In this document: positions 10,980 through 22,517 of the stretch, one piece after another
Position numbering within the stretch: the first letter of the stretch is position 1
Layout: each line of letters begins with the position of its first letter
Assembly: GCA_021234155.1 (NCBI GenBank)
Contig: JAJEKV010000174.1
Span: forward strand, 885,964 to 949,963
Direction: 5' to 3'
DNA length: 64,000 bases
Source: Isoetes taiwanensis
Lineage: Eukaryota > Streptophyta > Lycopodiopsida > Isoetales > Isoetaceae
Notes under the pieces: model-generated
What the model was told of the DNA's origin: nothing
Database searches by the model: none
The model's input: only the letters and a program-made list of their open reading frames with translations
Made by a program: the position numbers and the translations under genes

Positions 10980-11785
10980 CCCCATCAATTCCTCTCATCA
11001 TCCTTTGGCTGACAGCCATACCTCTGCAAAAAAATCATTATGGGATGGCAAAATTAATGACCTCGGGCAACCCAAAAGGCAGAGGTGCTATTCTTCTTGC
11101 TCCCGACCGGTTTATAGGTTCACGGTTCTGGGTTTACTGGCTACTTCAGACATGGCCAACTTCACCTCTTGGATCCCGCAAAACGATGGCACTTTCGAAT
11201 GGGACAATGTCACCAGAGAAGAAGAGCCCATGATACCTAGGCGCTGTCCCATTTTCACCCATGCACAATGGATGGACATTCTCGTGCAAATGTAATTTCT
11301 CTATTCAACGGATGAGAATATGACCACGTAAATGTTGAAAACTCTCACCAGGAGGATGAATTGTACACCAAACCTTCCAGATCTCTCAACTTTCTCTGCT
11401 TCCACTGAAATTTTTACACACCAACATCTTTGGCCTATTCCTCCTACTATTGACCGGGATCTCGCAAAGGTTGAAACCTTTTTCGCTTAATGGCTACCAA
11501 GCCTTTTACGCTTAGATAGGTTCTCGCTTTTGTTATGATAGGTTGTTTACAGAGGAACAATTCCTTCACTTCAGGGATATGTTCTATAATCACAAGGGCT
11601 TGCAGGATGCACATGGAGAAGCTGATATTCTGTTTGGTAACACTGCACCATTATGGTTTTTTGCTTTCCCTCCAGAATGGGATGATATAGGCAAGCTGAC
11701 CCGTGGCCATCGATCGGGGTGGTCATACAAGATGACGAGGAGGAGCTGGACCCTGATCTCTTTTGATAGACGACTGCGGGAATGA
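10980..11785 (+). pseudogene. Gene B of E1 (orphan cargo protein), broken
   Basis: Two pieces align with the minus-strand gene B of E4. The first (about 11045-11295, in two frames) carries TSDMANF...GTFEWDN, matching SQRDLAQF...GQWEWQS of E4. The second (11543-11785) carries QFLHFRDMFYNHKGLQDAHG, matching QLTRYRSMYYNHKLLADLYG of E4 at the Q, R, M, YNHK, L, D and G positions. The two pieces have the same order in E1 and E4, so this is a shared gene. Function is unknown. It lies on the plus strand here and the minus strand in E4. The frame changes between the first pieces, and a stop follows each. Confidence 0.55.
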
Positions 11786-11979
11786 AAGCAAGTGTATATA
11801 AAAAAATTTTGTTGCTCATGTAATCAGAAATGTTTAATAGAAACTCGCTTGTAATCTAAAATGTAACCTTATGTAATCATTTTATATGTTTAATATAAAT
11901 CTTCACTCTTCAATCTCTCAATCGCTTTTAATTGATGTGGTGAAAGGGACACACGAAAAATTACATTAAGGATGAACGA

Positions 11980-12282
11980 ATGGGACAGAGAATCATTGGA
12001 AATCTGTCACATCAAATGCAAGGTCAATCATTTAAAAGGTGGTCAGGCAGAAGCATTGGGGAAACCATAAATCTAGTTTTGCATGCAGATATTGGCTTAT
12101 CCCAGTCCAACCATGGCGGAAGAAAACGTAAGGAGAACACGAAAGCACAAACAATTTTGCCGGTTCAAAAATGCAAATGTGATCCGGTAGGGACCTATAC
12201 CGGAGCAAATAAATCAGAACAAAGGCGGATATTAGAGGAGCGAGGACCCATGAATTCGAGGTATTCTAGGCTTAAAACATAG
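11980..12282 (+). CDS. Hypothetical protein, 100 codons
   Basis: Basic open frame shortly after gene B on the same strand, containing a KRKENTKAQ basic patch and a CKCD motif. No family is recognised. It may be a further exon of gene B. A second small frame follows at 12474-12668. Confidence 0.25.
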   Translation: MGQRIIGNLSHQMQGQSFKRWSGRSIGETINLVLHADIGLSQSNHGGRKRKENTKAQTILPVQKCKCDPVGTYTGANKSEQRRILEERGPMNSRYSRLKT

Positions 12283-12904
12283 GTTAATTCCTGATGGGCT
12301 TAAAGAATTAGAAGCCAATGCGTTGATAAAGGTTGCCTTTCTTTGTAGTAGATGTTGTTTTACATGTGATGATGTTGTTTACACGCATGCAAATCGGTGA
12401 GACTTACCAGAGCCGGTGCGTTGTGGTGGTTCCGGGGTGGTGTATGATTCGAGGATGAGTTCTCAGCTCTTCCATGCTTGAGGAAGAGGATATGTTCATC
12501 CAACTAAAGCAGGAAATGATCCATGCTTCAGCCATTAAAAAGTGCTCAACCGCCGATGCATGGGAGACACAACAACTGAGACAATACTTTATGAATCAGA
12601 TCATAAGTGGGAGCGTAAACGAAGCTCATGTTTTAGTGTTGCTGGATTACACCAACTATTCAAAGTAAACACTTGATGAAATCTTTGAACATACTTGAAG
12701 AAGAAGAGTTACTGATCTCACAATGCGTGATCCGATTGAGGCCCAAGAATCGTGATGTCATCATTAACCTCTTTCAAAACAAGCTCGGTTATAGTTTTCC
12801 CCGATTTTTCTGCATACTTCATTGCATAAGATGTATGAACTATTCTACCGGTATGGTAGATTTCCATATGTATTTTCTCCCTTTGAAATATAAAACAACG
12901 TTTG

Positions 12905-12962
12905 TATCACCACGCTTTCACCACATTTTTCACCACGGCTTTGCCACCACGATTTCACCATA
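12905..12962 (+). repeat. CACCAC motif cluster in E1
   Basis: Five CACCAC/TTCACC motifs lie within 60 bases (ATCACCACGCTTTCACCACA and onward). The motif is the same as in the larger E1 arrays and has the right-side orientation. Confidence 0.6.
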
Positions 12963-13319
12963 ATCAGCCGGGGCATTGACCATTTTTGACCCAAATAGAA
13001 AATGGAATGGCTCTCGTGATTCTGATAGTATCTTGACTGATTTTGGTGACAACAATATATGGATCCCAAATTAGGTCCCCGAATTGATATGAGGCCAAAA
13101 TTCATTAAGCTCTCCGCTTTGTGCAAAGATTCTTGCAAGGCCACTAACTTTTGCTTCGTGGAATTTCACGTGGTTTTTCTTTTTCAGTTTTCTTTTGAAC
13201 TCTATTTCTTTTGAACCCGAAAGCCACCCATCTCATATATTTTCCTATTTCCGAAAGCATAGTATTTCATAGTATTTTAAATTGTCGGTATACTGGTATA
13301 CGCAGCCAGTAATCGAGGC

Positions 13320-13795
13320 CAATTTTACAAGGTAAAACATCTAAGTACAAGGTATAACAAAACCAAGGTAAAACATGAAAAGTACAAGGCACAAATTGGA
13401 ATTAGAAAAAAGACACAAGGCACAAATTTACACAAGGCACAAGGTATAACAAAACCACAAATTTTACGAAGGTATTACAAAACCAATTTCAAAGGTACAA
13501 GGTATTAAAGGATAGGCACAAGGTATTACAAAACCAATTGATTAAAACAGAAAAACAAAACCAGAAATTTTCAAAAGGCACAAGGCCATCATATATTACA
13601 ATAGGCACTAAGGCGTGGAGTTATGGTATTACCTAAGACAACCATTACATTTCAAAGGCACTAAGGCTGTTTCATGATGGGTCATTACAAAGAAAAGGCA
13701 CTAAAGGCCATTACAAAGAAAGGCACTCACGCCTATAGCACCGCTTTTTAAAAAATTACAAAGGCATAAAAAGGCCTGTTTCTCAAGAACTTGAT

Positions 13796-13827
<32 letters not shown>

Positions 13828-13830
13828 CAA
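13320..13830 (+). repeat. Degenerate AAGGCACAAGG/AAGGTATAACAAAACC repeats ending in poly-A
   Basis: A run of loosely repeated AAGGTATTACAAAACC, ACAAGGCACAA and AAGGCACTAAGGC words ends in about 30 A residues at 13797-13826. The purine/AC bias and the A tail suggest a decayed retroposed sequence or a simple-repeat expansion. No coding is seen. Confidence 0.6.
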
Positions 13831-14016
13831 AACATGTCTTCATGAGCTGTCAGGGACTTCAAGCTTCATCCAGAAGAAAAGTTCGAGGAAAGTTAGAAAG
13901 CTCTATGGGAAAGAAAAGCAAAAAAAATGATATTGCATCACGACTTACTCTCTAGCCAATTTTGAAATTCAAAAAATTTTGCTTCTTCTTCCGGGTCCGG
14001 TCTTCTTCTTCATCGG

Positions 14017-14283
14017 TTGTCTCAGATTCGCCCTCGCACCTCATCTTCAATCATACGGGCCGCTTCCGAAGAATCCACGCCGAGGAGGAATCAATTTGAA
14101 GAATCCACCTCTTCCAAAGCTCTAAAGAGAGTATTCAAAGTTGCCGGAATCGAGCCGCCAGATTCGCCGCCGCCGGTCGGGGCTTTCAAATGTAATTGGT
14201 CTCGACAATTTCTTCAAGGTCTTCTTTGGGCTCATGCAAAGGAATTATCAAGAACCTATGCCATAACTCGCGAAGAGCTCTAG
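14017..14283 (+). CDS. Hypothetical Ser/Arg/Pro-rich frame
   Basis: 88 codons. The N-terminal half is rich in Ser, Thr, Arg and Glu with a PPDSPPPVG stretch, so it is probably disordered. No known domain. It may be an N-terminal exon of a transposon cargo gene; the confidence is low. Confidence 0.2.
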   Translation: MSQIRPRTSSSIIRAASEESTPRRNQFEESTSSKALKRVFKVAGIEPPDSPPPVGAFKCNWSRQFLQGLLWAHAKELSRTYAITREEL

Positions 14284-14551
14284 CAAAGGTAAGGAAATTA
14301 AGGACCGGTGCTTGGAAGGGCCAGGGGCAGGGGAAGCAGAGCGGAGTGGAGTGGAGCGGAAATAGCCCGGCCGCATTCTCGCTTTGGGAGAATTGGACGA
14401 TGCTTCTCCTCACTCCACCATAGCCTATAAAGGCCGACGGAAATTAATTTCAGAGGCGTGGATTTTAGGATTTCGCACCATTAGTATCTTAATCGTAATG
14501 ATTTGGTAGGATACGAATAATTACCTCGTAATGACCATAATTTTATTTTCT

Positions 14552-14686
<135 letters not shown>

Positions 14687-14807
14687 AAATGGCCATTCTT
14701 TTTTGGACACCAATCATATTATGTTGGCTTGGCACTTGTTTAGTAATTTTAGTTATAATTAGCTAGTGTAAATTGATTGTTGACTTCAATTGTTGACTTA
14801 CGCTTCA

Positions 14808-15475
14808 CCAAACATGTTGGTCAATGAAACATGTAAAGGCTCAAGCATGCCAAGGTGGCTCAAATATGCCACCTAGGCTCCAACATGCCAAGGTGGCTCA
14901 AACATGCCACCTAGGCTCCAAACATGCCACGTAAGCTCCAACATGCCACCTATGATTCACCACATGATTCACCACATGATTCACCAAATGCACCACATGA
15001 TCCACCACATGCACCATTTGCATCACCAAACATGTTGGTCAATGAAAGTCAAACATGTAACAAAGGTCATGTAAAGGCTCAAACATGCCAAGGTGGCTCA
15101 AATATGCCACCTAGGTCCAACATGCCACGTAAGCTCAACATGCCACCTATGATTCACCACATGATACACCACATGATTCACCAAATGCACCACATGATCC
15201 ACCACATGCACCATTTGCATCACCAAACATGTTGGTCAATGAAAGTCAAACATGTAACAATGGTCATGTAAAGTTCAAGCATGCCAAGGTGGCTCAAATA
15301 TGCCACCTAGGTTCCAACATGCCAAGGTGGCTCAAACATGCCACCTAGGCTCCAACATGCCACGTGAAGCTCCAACATGCCACCTATGATTCACCACATG
15401 ATTCACCACATGGTTCACCAAATGCACCACATGATTCACCACATGCACCATTTGCATCACCACATCTATCTTACA
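14808..15475 (+). repeat. Tandem repeat, about three units of 205-230 bp, with nested CACCACATG
   Basis: Each unit starts ACCAAACATGTTGGTCAATG, then AAGGTGGCTCAAACATGCC / ACCTAGGCTCCAACATGCC words, then TTCACCACATGATTCACC words and ATGCACCATTTGCATC. Units begin at about 14809, 15020 and 15222, and the last is partial. It has two levels of repetition, and the inner CACCACA word is the private motif of E1. Confidence 0.9.
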
Positions 15476-18134
15476 TGTATCACCCATTGTCATGAATTTT
15501 TGAATACATCACCACATTGTCATGAATCTTTGAATACATCAATTTCTTCCTGAGATTTGAACTCTACCCAGTGTTGCTCGGGTCATTGAAAAAAGTCTAT
15601 TGTATACAATAGTATACAACAATGTACATTAGAGTGTCAATGAAAGAATAGGTTACAAGAATAACCTCTTTGGTTACAATAATACAAACATGTGATTACA
15701 AATAAAGATCTATTGATCTGTCAACCCTCACTTCATTACTAAGCAACCGCGGCTTCACAACATCAATCATCATTCGCGGCGTGTCCCAGCTTTCGCCACT
15801 AGAAATTGGTACACCCCGCAACAAACATATCGGGCCTCACATTGGATGAGTAATACCTTCAAATTACTTAACTCACCTTTGCATTGGGATAGTATGTCCA
15901 AGTCTGTGATTGCCGCAAACCACAACTTTCTTACAAAGACACATATAGCGTAAACCACGCAGCAAAGAATCGGTCGGTGGGGAACTTGTAATTTTCTTTG
16001 TGGCGCAGCTTTATGGTGCTTGGGAATTTTATGTTTGCATTCTCAACAAAACTCATGACAGCTCTCGAACCCTTGTACATTTCTAGGTCACAAATGGTAC
16101 ACACCGGTCGACATTTAACCGGGGTGACTCCAAGACCTACAATGACATACACCGCCCGGTCACTGATAACATGTCAAGCGTAATGGTACATTCAAATTGC
16201 AAGTTGAGGGTTCAGCTTTGTCCTTTGAAGCAAGCTCGCTCGACAATGGATCCATGAAATGGAACCTCTATTCCATGTCATGCTTGATGCAGAATTGGTG
16301 CATACACCGCCAAAGTCCAAGGTCCGGTAAAACAAGATGATTTAGAAACAAATGTAAGACTTCAAATCTGAGTTGTTTATATTAAATTACTAACCTCATG
16401 AAGAAATGGACTATCCCCTTTGAACCAATCCCTACTTTTCTCCAATATTCTGATTGCCTCTTGATCAAGCACAAGAGGCTCCTCGCCGCCCCTTTAAACA
16501 CTTCAAGTGGCAAGTGTTCTAGTCGGATGTGCGCCTTTATCATTTGTAGCCCTCGTGGTTGGTGGTGTAAGTTTACATTCAAGAAACGGAAGATCATTGA
16601 AAACCTTGAGGAACATTGAAATAGCCAAGAAATGAACAATTGAAGTAAAACTTTGTTTATATTAAAAAGTCAAGAGAGGTTACATCATATACACAATAAT
16701 ACTATTTCTAGGCTTTAGTTCTATGTTTTTCATCATATTAACACAAATTTGACTCTTCTGTCAAACATATTCAAGATTTTGTTGCTTTTCGACATAACTT
16801 TTGCACATTCCCCGCCAAAGAACCCCTCAAGCCAAACCTTTAGATCATTCATGAGGAAATTGCCATCTACTCGCCGTGGCTCCAAATTGCTTGGACAGAT
16901 CATGGTGTTTGGCGCATTGAGGTACCCTTTGTATCTGTCATCATCAATGAGAAGCACGTTCTCTTTGTGAAACCGGAAATTATTCAGAGACCTTTTTTCG
17001 TGTGCTTCAAAAAATTGGCTTTTCTTTGTTAAATAAATTTGTGTTGGTACAATCGATCCCACTCCATATGAACTTGAATTTGTCCTTGTGTTTCATCAAT
17101 ACTCCCTTAACTATGACTCTCAACCAAAGTGCTATATGAAAATTCCGGAACGCACTAATCTATGAACTCGCCCACCGGTCTAGTTACTACCCACTTGGTT
17201 CTTAAAGTGTGATCAACTTTACATCATCTTCTTTGGCGGTGGGTATGGACTCACTCTTGTCATAGCTTCTACCCGTAACTCCATTGTAGTAAAAAACAAG
17301 TGGATTGGGCTTAACCTTGTAGTCTTCCTCGCATGGACGAGTTGGTGCGCGGAAACCCGCAAAGATTTCTTGGTGCGGTCGGAAACTTACGCTCAAAGAT
17401 CTCTTCGTCAAAGGTGGCTGGAAACTTCGCTTGTAATGTCTTGAGGTGTCTTTTTGCTTGGAATTCTGCTCTTGCTTTTCTCCGAGACACTTCCGCTGCA
17501 AAATTTTATAATGACTTCGGTAACTATATGGGTCAAATTAAAAGAAGACAGGGCACAAAAGGTTGGAAGTTACCTTGTGACTTACATTCACCGAACGATT
17601 TGTTCGGATCATAACCCGGGATTAATCCGCTGATTTGGCGATTGGTGTGGAGCATGACTTAATGCATCCGGCTGATCCGCAGATTGTTGTCCGCTTGAGC
17701 ACCCATCGGAGCTTGACTTGATGCACCTATTGATTTGTTGACATCATCGATTTGTCCGAGTTCCCAGTAACGATGCATCTCTCGGATTTGCCCGGAGTTT
17801 CTATCTCAGGTTTAATGCTTTTGAAGGGGTGTGAGTGTCTTGTCCCCCTAACTGACCACATTGTACCTCTATATCTACAAAGTAGGGATGAAGAAGTAAG
17901 CTACATATCCCAATTGCATCAAACAAGACTTGGTTACCTTTGAGGGTAGAAAATAATTCCCTTTTTGGTGTGCTATATGGACTCACAAAGTCATTGCCAC
18001 CAGTATGAACAGTTAGACCTGAATTAGTAAACGGCACCATGCTCTGCAAACCTGGAATTGAATCACAATTGATTGTAACTATGCTTTGGTTTTTTTAACT
18101 AAGCTCCAGACTTTTTTACTCTCTTTACGATGTT

Positions 18135-18215
18135 CCTGTTTTTATATATCTAAAGTGTCCCCTAAAATGAGCGAGCGATCTCATCCCAGGGGGCACTTTA
18201 GATACAAAAAACAGG
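18135..18215. repeat. Hairpin 1 of a tandem pair
   Basis: Arms CCTGTTTTTATATATCTAAA...CCCCTAAAATGAG and CTCATCCCAGGGGGCACTTTAGATACAAAAAACAGG fold around GCGAGCGAT. Stem about 30 bp with few mismatches. The flanking word AAGAGACTAAGCCAG recurs after each hairpin. Confidence 0.8.
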
Positions 18216-18288
18216 AGAAGCAAAAGAGACTAAGCCAGCCAGGATGGAAGAGACTAAGCCAGGATGAAAGATTGCTATCTTGTTTTAT

Positions 18289-18372
18289 GTCCTGCTTGAT
18301 GTATCTAATTCGCCACCTAAAATGAGTGAGCGACCTCATCCTAGGGGGCAAATTAGATACATCAAACAGGAC
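18289..18372. repeat. Hairpin 2 of a tandem pair
   Basis: Arms GTCCTGCTTGATGTATCTAA...CACCTAAAATGAG and CTCATCCTAGGGGGC then AAATTAGATACATCAAACAGGAC fold around TGAGCGAC. The loop and inner stem match hairpin 1, while the outer stem differs and still pairs. Confidence 0.8.
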
Positions 18373-18622
18373 AAACGAAAAAGAGTAAGCCAGGGTGAAA
18401 GATTAGGAAGTCCACTAATCCTAATTGGCATCTGTCCCTTATATCAGGCCCTTAGCATGTAAACTAAGCTACTTATAAGTGCTCACCTGTAAGTGCCTCA
18501 GTAGCTTGAAGTTGCTTTTGATCCTCACCTGCTTGCTGTAGAAAATTCATGACAGCAATTCTCAATGCAACAGTGATTACAAATCCTGCAAAGTGAACGC
18601 AAATTTGTCAATGAGAATACAA

Positions 18623-19156
18623 TTATACTAAGCACTTCAGGAATTTTGTTATGAAGTACCTCAAGAGGCTGAGCAGACATGGAAGATGGTATTGGTGACT
18701 GCATTCAGCAATCAAAGTTGGTAGTGGTTTCCCCATCCACTGGAGGATCTTGCCACAGAATGGACAGCCACTACCATAATCTTCAGCCTTATCAAGGTCT
18801 GGAAGTAGTGGATCCAAGACAAATAAAGGAAGACGGTCCTTGCAAGACAGAAACCTCTCTAACCTTGGTTCCAGCACTTTCAATGCTGTTGTGTCTGCTT
18901 CCCTGGCTGACAGCAGATTAAGCTCCTCGATTTTTGTCTGCTCAAGTTCTGGTAATAGTTCCTTCAGCTCAGCCTCTGTATCTTGGCATATAGCCCGAAT
19001 ACCGTCTGCACGACTTGGTTTATCCTTAATCATTCCTTCCCATTTTTTTAAATCTTTATTCATCTTCTCGGTCTGGAACTCAAGTTGTTGAACCTTCATT
19101 TGTAGCACCTGCAGGCTTTGATCACAAGTTTGCAACCTTGCCTTACACTGAATCAC
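18623..19156 (-). CDS. Coiled-coil plus RING-like exon of gene A (E1)
   Basis: 177-codon uninterrupted frame. Residues about 1-95 are a heptad-like coiled coil rich in Leu, Glu and Lys. Residues about 130-165 carry C-x2-C (CPFC) and then C-x-H-x2-H-x2-C (CSHQYHLPC). E4 has the same arrangement (coiled coil, then CGHTYCLFC at about 48723-48750). A role as a SUMO or ubiquitin-type ligase is possible but unproven. Confidence 0.55.
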   Translation of the reverse strand: MIQCKARLQTCDQSLQVLQMKVQQLEFQTEKMNKDLKKWEGMIKDKPSRADGIRAICQDTEAELKELLPELEQTKIEELNLLSAREADTTALKVLEPRLERFLSCKDRLPLFVLDPLLPDLDKAEDYGSGCPFCGKILQWMGKPLPTLIAECSHQYHLPCLLSLLRYFITKFLKCLV

Positions 19157-19229
19157 TTCTGATCTTGTAGAGTTAATCTATTCTCCCAGTTGTCCCGCTG
19201 AATTCAACCGAAAGTAATCCAAGGTTAGT

Positions 19230-19625
19230 ACCACATGACACAAATGCACTACTTTACACACCACAAATTCCATCATGACAAACTTTGCACCACAAATGGC
19301 GACATATTCACCACTTGTGGGGGGGCTTGTGCCACAAAAGAGTGTCCACATGCCACACCACATATGGCACCACAATGCACCCAAGGCACCACATATGGCA
19401 ATCCATTACTTCGCACCACAAATGAGCGCCAAAGACACCACATGTGGTGCAAAATGTGGATCCATAGTGGAGCCACATTAGACACCACATGTGGCACCAC
19501 AATGCAATGTAAGGCACCACATCCGTGTGCATCCACCACCCCATATGTGGCATAGCGCGGTGCAATATTTAGCGCAAATAGCTTGGCACCATATATGGCG
19601 CATAATCCACCATTCACAAGTATCA
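19230..19625 (+). repeat. E1 right motif array, CACCACA type
   Basis: About 18 CACCACA/GGCACCACAT words in less than 400 bases, several in ATATGGCACCACAATGC context, interspersed with CATGTGG inversions. It is the right-hand counterpart of the TGTGGTG array at 4505-5065. Confidence 0.85.
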
Positions 19626-20581
19626 CCATATCTAACATCACATATGACACTAAGTATAGAAACATATGGAAGCCAATTCACTATTCGGATAAGGTACCAC
19701 GCTTGGTACTATATGTGACACTACATATGCTACAAACTACATTATTAATATATAATTGGCACCATATGACTATCCTCAGAAATACATTTGAGCTACATAC
19801 CATTGTGGAACTCCAAATTATCCACCACAACTTCGAAACTAGCAAAGACAAATTTCCTACACATAACTTACAACACACCCAAAATGAAGAAGTAAGTGGT
19901 GTAACCCGATTGTTCAAGCTTGCTAGACCTTTGCCTGAAAATAACAGCCCAATATTAAATTGCATCATATGGTGGTTCCGTAAGAAGAGGGTTGAAAAGT
20001 ACCTATTTTTCGGTGATTTTCCCCCTAGATTCTTCTTACGTTTGAGGAGGCTTGAATTGTGGCCTAGTCATTTCAAGAGAGGAAGCATCATCCAAGGGCA
20101 TGTTGCTCGCTTCTCACTATTTGAAATGCTTGCATTCTTCCTCTTACGCTGGGGACGGAGAGGCTTTACTCTTTTCTCTTAACGGTTGCTTTAAACTCAA
20201 CCAGCTTTATTTCTTTTCCTTTTGTGTGAAGGTAATACGCAAACAGCCATAGTTCCAGGAGGCCATGCCTCCCGTGCACACTTCCTCGCCTGCGGAGTTT
20301 TTTGTAAAGGCACATATATTCATTATACCTCTCTTTGCTAGATTCTTCAACCCGCATGATGAAACAAAACAATATTCTAAACAACAGAGAATCATGGGCA
20401 TCCCCGAATCTACAATGCAACCCACCGAAGTGGGATTTTCCTAATACTTTCTCCCCAAACAAATTCGATTTCTTCTTGTGTATGCAATGTTTTCTTGCCC
20501 TGCATTTCCTTGTAGGTGTATCCCGCGGGCATCAAGTCCCAGATGATCAGAGCCATTTCGTGATCGATCTTCTGCCGTAAA

Positions 20582-20701
20582 TCAGAAATGGTCTTGCGGG
20601 ATTAAGGAGCGTGATCGAGTTTTGAGGGAAAATGAAAATTCAGAATCAGAAATGGTCTTGCCGGATTAAGGAGCGTGGAAGTTTTGAGGGAAAATGATCG
20701 T
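20582..20701 (+). repeat. Tandem duplication, about 65 bp
   Basis: ATCAGAAATGGTCTTG(C)GGGATTAAGGAGCGTG...TTTTGAGGGAAAATGA occurs twice in a row inside the right end of E1, in the region expected to hold the promoter of gene A. Confidence 0.85.
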
Positions 20702-20801
20702 GTACATTGCTGAATAAGCCTGAATAAGACTGAAAGGACAAAAGAATAAGTAATCATGTGTATTTTTGAACCCAAAAATGTGGTGCTAAAATGCACGTTT
20801 T

Positions 20802-20827
20802 TGTTCCACTACAACATGCTTTCACCC
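20802..20827 (-). repeat. E1 right terminal inverted repeat (26 bp), followed by TGCC
   Basis: Reverse complement of 3429-3454 without mismatch. The target duplication TGCC follows at 20828-20831. Confidence 0.95.
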
Positions 20828-20831
20828 TGCC

Positions 20832-21600
20832 ATCTGAGTGCTGCCACACTTCTACACCTAAACAATAATGCATAAGGCCAAGGTCAGTCATCTTGAAGGA
20901 CGAAGATAACTTCAACTTCAATGTAGAAATCAGCACATCAGCATCTCCTGTGATGATCAAATCATCAACATACAAAACCACAATGCACATTCGGCATTCA
21001 TGTGATTTGTGATAAAGATTGGGGTCTACTGCACGTCTGCTGAACCCCTGCTCAAGAAAGAAAGCATTAATTTTCGCATGCCAACATCTTGGAGCCTGCT
21101 TCAAGCCATAAATGCTTTTCTTCAAATGACAAACCAGCTGCTCTTTCCCTTAAACAACAAATCCTGGAGGTTGAGTCATATAGTTCTCTTCCTCCAAATC
21201 ACCATTCAAAAAAGCAAACTTAATGTCCATTGGAAACATTGGCCAACCTTTCATTGCAGCAAGAGCTATAACTGATCTAATAGTGGACATTCTGGCTACG
21301 GGAGCAAAGACTTCATCATAATCTAAGCCTTTTTTCAGTGCAAAATCCTTGGCTACAAGTCTAGCTTTGTGCTTTGACACTGTCCCATCAGCATGAAATT
21401 TGGTTTTAAATACCCATTTACAGCCAATAACTTTCTTATCAGCTGGAAGTTCAACCAATTCCCATGTGCCTTGCTTCAGCAATTGAGAGTATTCTTCTTC
21501 CATTGCATGCTGCCACTGCGGATCAGTAGCTGCTTCATGAAAGGTTTGTGGATCAACACGATCCTGGACCTTTGCCATTAAGGAAAGGTTACATGATCCA
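20832..21600 (-). pseudogene. Copia reverse transcriptase, 5' part
   Basis: Minus strand. The frame 21578-21150 carries GCKWVFKTKFHADGTVSKHK, KARLVAKDF, YDEVFAPVARM and MDIKFAFLNGDL (first catalytic Asp). One stop (TAA near 21148, probably from AAA) precedes KKSIYGLKQAPRCWH and YVDDLIITGD (the catalytic DD pair). The reading then meets E1 at 20831 and resumes at 3424. Apart from the stop and E1 the domain is complete, so this was a fairly young copy when E1 entered. Confidence 0.93.
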
Positions 21601-22190
21601 TTAGACTTCTCCTGTTTCTATATCAGACATGCTGATCTCCTAGGTTCAAGAACAGGTACAATAGGTGCTGCAACCGTTTCTGCAACAATTTGTTTCTCCT
21701 TGAGACATGCTGATCTTCTAGGTTCAACAACAGGAGGTATAGCAGATGCTACAATAGGTGCTGTAATAAGTGCTGGATCAGGTGCTACAGTACCTTCATG
21801 TGTGCTGGACTCCCCGTGAAAGGAACCAACTTACTCATGGACCATAGGGCAAGCGGGCTTGGGATCATCCCGTGCCACTAGTTTAGGCAAATGTGAGTTC
21901 ACTGGAGTTTCTGATTTCCTAGATACCCAATGAAGATGGCTTTGACAGCCCTGTCATGCAACTTCCCATACTTTTGCAGCTTCTCAGCAGTATCAAGAGA
22001 CTTCTCCAAATGAGACCACATCTCCTTAAACTCCGTAAAATGGTTGATTTCATGACCAATTGTCTCTTCAGCCAACATTTTGACAAGAGCACAAGCTTTC
22101 TGGTTTATCCTGCCAGCATTTGCTGACTTGGTGCTGATAAAGTCTTCAGCAAATGTATGGGCTTTGGCAGGAAGGATGCCAAGATCAAAT
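21601..22190 (-). pseudogene. Copia integrase end fused to a gag-like piece
   Basis: A linker with repeated VEPRRSACL words spans about 21890-21620, then LHDRAVKAIFIGYLGNQK at 21960-21905, the usual copia integrase C-terminus. This is joined in frame to WSHLEKSLDTAEKL (about 22015-21975), a gag-type sequence. The protease and integrase core are missing, so an internal deletion has fused gag to the integrase end. The sequence runs into the truncated left side of E3 near 22190. Confidence 0.65.
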
Positions 22191-22517
22191 AGAATTGATG
22201 ATTCAATCAAATGTCAGGTTCGTGAATTTTGGCTTGATAATACCAAAGCTTCACCAAAGGTTAGAGATGTTATGAAGAGGAGAACACAAGCAATACAATA
22301 CCTTGATATCTCACAGGTTTGCTCTTGTAATTGAATCAATTCAGTTTTGGAGATTATGTTTTCTTCCAAATTTCTTTCATTTACATTGTTTACATAGTAG
22401 CAGAAATCTTGCAGTGATGTGCTATTAGGTACTTTTTAGATGTACATCCATTAACATTTACATATCCATGCAGCTGCATTTACATGTACTTGAATATCAA
22501 AATTACATCATTTTACA

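Larger units (their letters stand above)
15740..20580 (-). pseudogene. Gene A of E1: coiled coil, RING-like cluster; Ulp1 part not certain
   Basis: Minus-strand exon series running leftward from the right end, matching the position of gene A in E3 and E4. About 20580-20410 encodes an N-terminal exon (IWDLMPAGYTYKEMQGKKTL). 19156-18623 encodes a long coiled coil (MKVQQLEFQTEKMNKDLKKW and onward) followed by GCPFCGK and ECSHQYHLPC, a RING-like Cys/His pattern. Further left are conserved-looking frames at 17501-17202 (TRPCEEDYKVKPNPLVFYYN), 17062-16733 (NVLLIDDDRYKGYLNAPNT, PRRVDGNFLMNDLKVWLEGF) and 16640-15740. The Ulp1 catalytic motifs that are clear in E3 and E4 are not clear here. Exon joints are not resolved; treat it as a gene outline. 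Confidence 0.5.

Noticed and set aside
14924-15271. 115-codon His/Pro-rich frame
   Set aside because: Product of the 210-bp tandem repeat; the periodicity is that of the DNA repeat.
19235-19718. Several overlapping Cys/His-rich frames on both strands
   Set aside because: They are by-products of the CACCACA array translated in several frames.
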